Shown: positions 7,040 through 10,678 of the stretch, one piece after another
How the letters are laid out: each line of letters begins with the position of its first letter
Numbering within the stretch: position 1 is the first letter of the stretch
Source of the DNA: Nocardioidaceae bacterium
GTDB lineage: Bacteria > Actinomycetota > Actinomycetes > Propionibacteriales > Nocardioidaceae
DNA: 10,678 nt
Reading direction: 5' to 3'
Assembly: GCA_025965395.1 (NCBI GenBank)
Contig: JAOPXA010000324.1
Location: 1 to 10,678 of the forward strand
Translations under genes and position numbers: made by a program
The notes under the pieces: generated by a model
The model's database searches: none
Told to the model about the DNA's origin: nothing
What the model saw: only the letters and a program-made list of their open reading frames with translations

Positions 7040-9624
7040 GCCTGCCGCGGCTCATCATTGCCGCACCCGCGTCGGGTCACGGCAAGACGACGATCGCCAC
7101 CGGCCTCATGGCTGCGTTGTCGGCTGCCGGACATACGGTCTCAGGGCACAAAGTGGGTCCGGACTACATCGACCCCGGCTATCACGCACTCGCCACCGGC
7201 CTGCCCGGACGCAACCTCGACCCGCACATGGTCGGCGAGGAACGCCTCGTGCCGCTGCTGCTCGCCGGCGCCAAGAACGCCGAGATCGCGATCGTCGAGG
7301 GCGTCATGGGCCTGTATGACGGACAGATCGGCGGCAACGGCTTCTCCTCGACCGCGCACGTCGCGACGGTCACGCGTACGCCCGTGGTGCTCGTGGTCGA
7401 CATCTCCCACGCGTCGCGCTCGATCGCAGCTGTCGTGCAGGGCATGGTGGCGTTCGACCCGCAGGTACGCATCGTCGGTGTGATCCTCAACAAGGCCGGT
7501 TCCCAGCGGCATGCCGACGAGGTGTGCAGCGCTCTCGAGACCACCGGCGTGCCCGTGCTCGGTGTCTTGCAGCGCGACGACGGGATCGTGGCGCCGTCGC
7601 GGCACTTGGGGCTCGTGCCTGCTGATGAGCGTCATGATGCCGCGCGCACGCTCGATCGTCTCGCCACACAGATCGCGGCCAAGGTCGATCTCGCCGCGAT
7701 CATGCGGTTGGCGCGCGAGGCACCCGATCTCGACGCCGAGCCGTGGGATGCGGCGGACGCGGTTTTGTCGTCCCTGTGGGTTTCGACAAGCTCAACCAAC
7801 GGATCGCGGGTTGAGCGGTCCCCGCTGGATGAGCCGTCCCCGCTGGTTGAGCCTGTCGAAACCCACGAAACCCCCGTCGTCGCGATCGCGGGCGGCCGGG
7901 CCTTCACTTTTCGCTATGCCGAAACCGAAGAGCTCTTGCGGGCCGCCGGGTGCGACGTCGCCTATTTCGACCCGCTCAACGACGAGGCCCTTCCCGAGGG
8001 CACCGCAGGCATCTACCTCGGTGGCGGCTTCCCCGAGGTCCACGCCACCGGTCTTACCGCCAACGAGCCGCTCCGCCGCGCCCTGCGGGAAGCCGTGCGG
8101 GCTGGCACGCCGACCGTTGCCGAGTGTGCCGGACTTCTCTACCTGTGCCGCACCGTCGATGGGTCCCCCATGATCAGCGCGATCGACGCCGAGGCGCGGA
8201 TGACACCACGTCTGACGCTGTCCTACCGTCAGGCGGTCGCTCCCCAGGACACCCTGCTCGCCGCTGCGGGAAGCCGCGTCAACGGGCACGAGTTCCACCG
8301 CACGACCGTGACTCCCGTCCAGGGCGCCGACGCGGCCTGGATCATCGCGGGCGAGTCGATCGGGTTCAGCACACCAACCCTGCACGCGTCGTACCTCCAT
8401 ACGCACTGGGCGGGCTACCCGCAGATGGCCGCCCGATTCGCCCGAGCCGTTCATGCCTACGCACCCGTGACCACCGCTGCGTCCACCACCACCACCACCT
8501 CCACCTCCACCTCCACCTCGCCGAGTGGCGCAAAATCGGGCCGCAACGGGTCATCTGACAACCGATTTGCGCCACTCGCGGGACGAAATGCGCCACTCGC
8601 GGGCACTCACCGGGAGAAATCCGTCGACCTCGCCCACCATGGCGACGCCGAGGTGGACGGGCTGATCGACTTCGCCGTCAACGTGTTCGACGGCGCCCGC
8701 CCCGAGTGGCTCGACGCCGCTCTCCAGGCGAGCCTTGCGCAGACACATACCTATCCGCACGCGGCCGAGGCCGAAGCCGCCATCGCCGCCCGCCACCTCC
8801 GCGGCCCTGGAGAGGTGCTCGCCACGGCCGGCGCCGCCGAAGCGTTCACCCTGATCGCCCGTGCCCGCGCGTGGCAGCGTCCCGTCGTGGTCAACCCGCA
8901 GTTCACCGAACCCGAAGCGGCCCTCCTCGCCGCCGGGCACCAGGTCGAACGTGTCCAGCTCGAGGAAAGCTCGGGGTTCCGCCTCGACCACGAAGCGATC
9001 CCCTACGACGCCGACCTCGTCGTCATTGGCAACCCGACGAACCCGACCGGTGTCCTGCATCCTGAATCGGTGCTGCGCTTGCTCGCCCGACCGGGCCGCA
9101 CCTTGGTGGTCGACGAGGCGTTCATGGACTCGGTCGAAGGCGAACGAGGCTCGCTCGCGTCCGTCCGTCTGCCCGGCCTGCTCGTGGTTCGGAGCCTCAC
9201 CAAGCTCTGGTCGATCCCTGGCGTTCGTGCCGGGTATGTCGTTGGGGCGGAGTCCCTCATCACCGACCTTCGCGCGCAGCAGTCCCCCTGGTCGCTCTCG
9301 ACCACCGCCGCAGCGGCGATTGTCGCGTGCACCGACGAGCGCGCCATCCTCGAGGCCGGCGAACGCGCCCGCACGATCACCAAACACCGCCAGATCCTGA
9401 CTGATGGTCTCGCCGAACTAGGGCTCCACGTCATTGGAGGCTCACAAGCGCCGTTCGTGCTCGTCAAGGTCCCCGACCACCTTCACGCGAGCCTGCGCGA
9501 TGTGGGCTACGCGGTCCGCCGCGCCGACACGTTCCCGGGCCTCGGCCGCGGCTGGGTCCGCATCGCCGTCCGCAAGCCCGAGACCACCCGCAGCCTGCTC
9601 GCCGCGATCGCGTCCCTTCTATAA
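7033..9624 (+). CDS. cobB: Fusion of cobyrinate a,c-diamide synthase (CobB) and CobC-type PLP-dependent protein
   Basis: One uninterrupted 863-residue frame covers two proteins. Residues 1-240 are the CobB ATP-binding domain: APASGHGKTT P-loop (11-20), SGHKVGPDYIDPGYHA and EGVMGLYDG. Residues about 280-475 are its glutamine amidotransferase domain, with nucleophile C365 in AECAGLLYL and catalytic-region H456/H458 in ASYLHTHW. CobB amidates the a and c side chains of cobyrinate. From about 530 a class-I-fold PLP protein of the CobC (Rv2231c-like) type follows: LIDFAVNV, GNPTNPTG and VDEAFMDS, with Schiff-base lysine K724 in SLTKLWSIPGVRAGY. Such proteins are assigned to threonine-phosphate decarboxylation or side-chain supply; the exact reaction is inferred. 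Residues 248-278 and about 484-524 are repeat-derived linkers. ATG 7033 overlaps cobO; GTG 7036 is an alternative start. Confidence 0.93.
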   Translation: MVSLPRLIIAAPASGHGKTTIATGLMAALSAAGHTVSGHKVGPDYIDPGYHALATGLPGRNLDPHMVGEERLVPLLLAGAKNAEIAIVEGVMGLYDGQIGGNGFSSTAHVATVTRTPVVLVVDISHASRSIAAVVQGMVAFDPQVRIVGVILNKAGSQRHADEVCSALETTGVPVLGVLQRDDGIVAPSRHLGLVPADERHDAARTLDRLATQIAAKVDLAAIMRLAREAPDLDAEPWDAADAVLSSLWVSTSSTNGSRVERSPLDEPSPLVEPVETHETPVVAIAGGRAFTFRYAETEELLRAAGCDVAYFDPLNDEALPEGTAGIYLGGGFPEVHATGLTANEPLRRALREAVRAGTPTVAECAGLLYLCRTVDGSPMISAIDAEARMTPRLTLSYRQAVAPQDTLLAAAGSRVNGHEFHRTTVTPVQGADAAWIIAGESIGFSTPTLHASYLHTHWAGYPQMAARFARAVHAYAPVTTAASTTTTTSTSTSTSPSGAKSGRNGSSDNRFAPLAGRNAPLAGTHREKSVDLAHHGDAEVDGLIDFAVNVFDGARPEWLDAALQASLAQTHTYPHAAEAEAAIAARHLRGPGEVLATAGAAEAFTLIARARAWQRPVVVNPQFTEPEAALLAAGHQVERVQLEESSGFRLDHEAIPYDADLVVIGNPTNPTGVLHPESVLRLLARPGRTLVVDEAFMDSVEGERGSLASVRLPGLLVVRSLTKLWSIPGVRAGYVVGAESLITDLRAQQSPWSLSTTAAAAIVACTDERAILEAGERARTITKHRQILTDGLAELGLHVIGGSQAPFVLVKVPDHLHASLRDVGYAVRRADTFPGLGRGWVRIAVRKPETTRSLLAAIASLL
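7776..7866. repeat. REP-like inverted repeat between the two CobB domains
   Basis: Arms of 23 bases (7776-7798 and 7844-7866) are inverted copies with one mismatch, around a 45-base centre. The left arm contains GGTTTCGACAAGCTCAACC and the right arm GGTTGAGCCTGTCGAAACC. The centre holds a tandem pair of 18-base units (7813-7830 and 7831-7848, 16 of 18 identical) starting GAGC and containing GTCCCCGCTGG. These are read in frame as ERSPLD, EPSPLV and then EPVETH. The element forms the linker between the ATPase and glutaminase domains and shares its 19-mer exactly with the repeat in the chelatase gene. Confidence 0.9.
8483..8518. repeat. Simple-sequence tract in the CobB-CobC junction
   Basis: A CCA run passes into four CCACCT units. 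In frame it encodes an alternating Thr/Ser tract. Units are 3 and 6 bases, so slippage would change linker length without breaking the frame. Confidence 0.85.
8522..8603. repeat. Second, unrelated inverted/direct repeat at the CobB-CobC junction
   Basis: CGAGTGGCGCAAAATCGG (8522-8539) is inverted at 8562-8578 as CCGATTTGCGCCACTCG, one T shorter. The 15-mer TGCGCCACTCGCGGG at 8568-8582 recurs directly at 8589-8603, 21 bases apart, giving the in-frame peptide echo FAPLAG and NAPLAG. Its sequence has nothing in common with the GGTTTCGACA element, so it is a different repeat family. Confidence 0.85.
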
Positions 9625-9651
9625 CCCCGGCGCCCCTCCCTGCCGTCGAAT

Positions 9652-9667
9652 CCCATGAGGCCATGGG
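9652..9667. repeat. Short inverted repeat CCCATG-AGGC-CATGGG
   Basis: Six-base arms around a four-base spacer, 27 bases after the cobBC stop. It shares the CCCATGAG motif with the larger palindrome that follows. Confidence 0.5.
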
Positions 9668-9672
9668 AAACC

Positions 9673-9708
9673 GACTCATCTCATGGGTTGCAACCCATGA
9701 GATGCGTC
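9673..9708. repeat. Large palindrome after cobBC, possible terminator or binding site
   Basis: A perfect 28-base palindrome (9677-9704, half-site CATCTCATGGGTTG) extends to 36 bases with a single mismatched pair (GAC and GTC at the ends). It lies 48 bases past the cobBC stop and about 50 bases before the promoter of the toxin-antitoxin module. As RNA it would form a strong hairpin, so it may end the cob transcript, but there is no U tract. With no loop and recurring CCCATGAG units it could equally be a dispersed repeat or a protein binding site. Confidence 0.75.
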
Positions 9709-9760
9709 AACAGCCCGAGGTATGTCAGGCCCACGGTCCTCAGGATCGCTCGCTCCGGTC

Positions 9761-9789
9761 TTGAATCACGTGCCGCAACGACGTACAAT
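9761..9789 (+). promoter_or_regulatory. Promoter of the yefM-yoeB module
   Basis: TTGAAT (9761-9766) and TACAAT (9784-9789) are separated by 17 bases, close to the housekeeping sigma consensus in both sequence and spacing. The -10 lies inside the inverted repeat 9781-9800, as expected for a self-repressed toxin-antitoxin operon. Confidence 0.65.
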
Positions 9790-9800
9790 TTTCTGTACGT
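9781..9800. promoter_or_regulatory. Candidate YefM operator
   Basis: ACGTACA-ATTTTC-TGTACGT is a perfect inverted repeat with 7-base arms and a 6-base spacer, 15 bases before the antitoxin ATG. Each arm matches five of six bases of TGTACA, the known core recognised by E. coli YefM. Overlap with the -10 suggests repression by blocking polymerase. Confidence 0.65.
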
Positions 9801-9815
9801 GAGGATGAGGTGAGT

Positions 9816-10403
9816 ATGAAGACAATGAGCTACTCGGAGTCGCGCGCGAACTACGCAGCGACCCTGGATGCTGTCATCAACGACCGCGAAGAGGTGGTGA
9901 TCACCCGCGCTGGCAGCGAGCCGGTCGTGATCGTTTCTCTCGAGGACTACGAATCCCTCAAGGAGTCGGCCTACCTGCTCCGCAGCCCCGCAAATGCACA
10001 GCGACTCCTGGCGTCCATCGATCGCTTGGAGTCCGACCAAGGCGCAGTGCGGGACCTCGTTGAATCACCCCGCATTGAATGGCCCTGCCTGAATGACCCT
10101 GCGCTGGGACGAATCCGCCTGGGAGGACTACCTGTGGTGGCAGACGCAGGATCGTCGGGTACTCAAACGGATCAATACGCTGATCCGCGACATTCAGCGC
10201 ACGGGCAACGAGGGAATCGGCAAACCCGAGCCCTTGAAGCACGGATTCCAGGGCTACTGGTCCCGGCGGATCACCGACGAACACCGATTGGTCTACAAGA
10301 TCGTCGACGACGAGATCCGCATCGCGTCATGTCGCTACCACTACGCAAGTTGACGATCCGCTGCCCCAGCCAAGCACCCCCACGAACCACCTCGGCACAA
10401 TGA
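9816..10403 (+). CDS. yefM: YefM/Phd-type antitoxin with stop-lost C-terminal extension
   Basis: Residues 1-83 match the YefM antitoxin: MKTMSYSESRANYAATLDAV (DNA-binding N-terminus), VVITRAGSEPVVIVSLEDYESLKE, then AYLLRSPANAQRLLASIDRL (toxin-binding). It should neutralise the adjacent YoeB and repress its own promoter. Family members commonly end about where E83 lies (10062-10064), but here the next codon is TCA, one base from TGA. The frame continues for 112 more residues, across the whole yoeB gene in a different frame, to a TGA at 10401-10403. The extension is Arg/Pro-rich and resembles out-of-frame translation, so only the first part is likely functional. ATG 9816 follows GAGG sites; GTG 9810 or ATG 9825 are alternatives. 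Sequencing error, mutation or true extension cannot be separated here. Confidence 0.85.
   Translation: MKTMSYSESRANYAATLDAVINDREEVVITRAGSEPVVIVSLEDYESLKESAYLLRSPANAQRLLASIDRLESDQGAVRDLVESPRIEWPCLNDPALGRIRLGGLPVVADAGSSGTQTDQYADPRHSAHGQRGNRQTRALEARIPGLLVPADHRRTPIGLQDRRRRDPHRVMSLPLRKLTIRCPSQAPPRTTSAQ
10093..10353 (+). CDS. yoeB: YoeB-family mRNA-cleaving toxin
   Basis: YoeB is a ribosome-dependent endoribonuclease that cuts mRNA in the A site and stops translation when its antitoxin is lost. The 86-residue product has the family length and pattern: WDESAWEDYLWWQ near the start, GKPEPLKHGFQGYWSRRITDEHRLVYKI in the middle, and CRYHY at the end. E46, R65 and H83 correspond in position and context to the catalytic residues of E. 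coli YoeB, so it looks active. Its ATG directly follows a TGA in its own frame (TGAATG), but no gene is translated into that TGA, and there is no clear Shine-Dalgarno. The antitoxin frame runs through it out of phase. This may reduce toxin synthesis. Confidence 0.92.
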   Translation: MTLRWDESAWEDYLWWQTQDRRVLKRINTLIRDIQRTGNEGIGKPEPLKHGFQGYWSRRITDEHRLVYKIVDDEIRIASCRYHYAS

Positions 10404-10678
10404 GCACCGTGACCTACGGCATCGATCTCACCCACCGCGCCGCCGTCGTATTCGGCGGAGACGCGCGAGCGCTCGGCCACGTCGCGGAGCTTCGCCAGGC
10501 CGGTGCCACCGTCACCGTCGTCTCACCCGAGGCGGTCGCCAGCATCGAGGACCTCGCCGACCGCGGACTCATCCAGTGGGACCGCCGTGCGTACGCAACC
10601 ACAGACCTCGACTCCGTATGGATTGCCGTCGCCGTCACGAACGACCCTATCTCCAATCTGCTGATCTCGACTGACGCC
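10400..10678 (+). CDS. cysG: Siroheme synthase / precorrin-2 dehydrogenase N-terminal domain (CysG-type), truncated by window
   Basis: The 93 visible residues read from ATG at 10400 to the right edge without a stop. They fit the N-terminal NAD-binding domain of CysG/Met8-type enzymes that oxidise precorrin-2 and chelate iron for siroheme. TYGIDLTHRAAVVFGG is followed by VAELRQAGATVTVVSPE, DLADRGLIQWDRRAY and DLDSVWIAVAVTNDP, in family order. A C-terminal uroporphyrinogen methyltransferase domain, as in mycobacterial CysG, would lie outside. The glycine-rich loop reads GGDARALG where GGGxVA is usual, which may weaken NAD binding. The ATG overlaps the extended antitoxin stop (ATGA), and no Shine-Dalgarno is evident. 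GTG at 10409 is an alternative start. The cobO, cobB, cysG neighbourhood supports the call. Confidence 0.8.
   Translation, partial: MSTVTYGIDLTHRAAVVFGGDARALGHVAELRQAGATVTVVSPEAVASIEDLADRGLIQWDRRAYATTDLDSVWIAVAVTNDPISNLLISTDA

Noticed and set aside
8551..9387. 278-codon minus-strand open frame opposite the CobC domain
   Set aside because: The plus strand carries a clear PLP enzyme; the reverse frame is Gly/Arg/Val-rich with no family features.
10350..10355. TTGACG as a -35 element for cysG
   Set aside because: No plausible -10 lies 16-19 bases downstream; the following DNA is C-rich.
10414..10656. Minus-strand open frame at the right edge
   Set aside because: The plus strand here encodes a recognisable CysG N-terminal domain running off the window.

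Overview
This is a high-GC, densely packed window with ATGA-type gene overlaps, F420/LLM chemistry and an actinobacterial cobalamin gene order. The run AAA-VWA chelatase, cobO, cobB followed by cysG matches the order known in mycobacteria (Rv2850c to Rv2847c in M. tuberculosis). The dispersed GGTTTCGACAAGCTCAACC repeat is one I associate with actinobacterial genomes. I would call it an actinobacterium (Actinomycetia), genus unresolved.

Left arm (1-3158). The 3' end of a TetR-type regulator gene runs rightward and meets the cobalamin methyltransferase gene cobM tail to tail, with the two stops sharing a CTAG. cobM is translationally coupled to cobL (ATGA). Upstream of cobL, 26 bases away on the same strand, is an SMP-30/gluconolactonase-like gene. 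A divergent LLM-class (F420-type) oxidoreductase gene follows at 3234. The space between the two divergent genes holds an AT-rich inverted repeat that is a candidate shared operator.

Centre (4188-9624). A compact but recognisable cobalamin riboswitch precedes a tight rightward operon. Its first gene encodes a ChlI/ChlD-like AAA-VWA protein, the probable ATPase partner of a CobN cobaltochelatase. cobO (corrinoid adenosyltransferase) follows, then one long gene fusing cobB (cobyrinate a,c-diamide synthase) to a CobC-type PLP protein. Together with CobL and CobM these belong to corrin ring modification, cobalt insertion, amidation, adenosylation and probably side-chain assembly. The linkers of the chelatase and CobB-CobC proteins are built from repetitive DNA. 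Two copies of one REP-like inverted repeat, sharing an identical 19-mer, lie in frame in two different genes. A different inverted repeat plus a simple-sequence tract forms the CobB-CobC junction.

Right arm (9625-10678). After a nearly perfect 36-base palindrome comes a YefM-YoeB toxin-antitoxin module with its own promoter and a TGTAC-type operator. It lies between cobBC and a window-truncated cysG (siroheme/precorrin-2 dehydrogenase type). The YoeB toxin looks intact, but the antitoxin frame has no stop at its usual end. It continues out of frame through the whole toxin gene and stops at an ATGA overlapping the cysG start. I regard this stop-loss arrangement and the repeat-built protein linkers as the most unusual features here.
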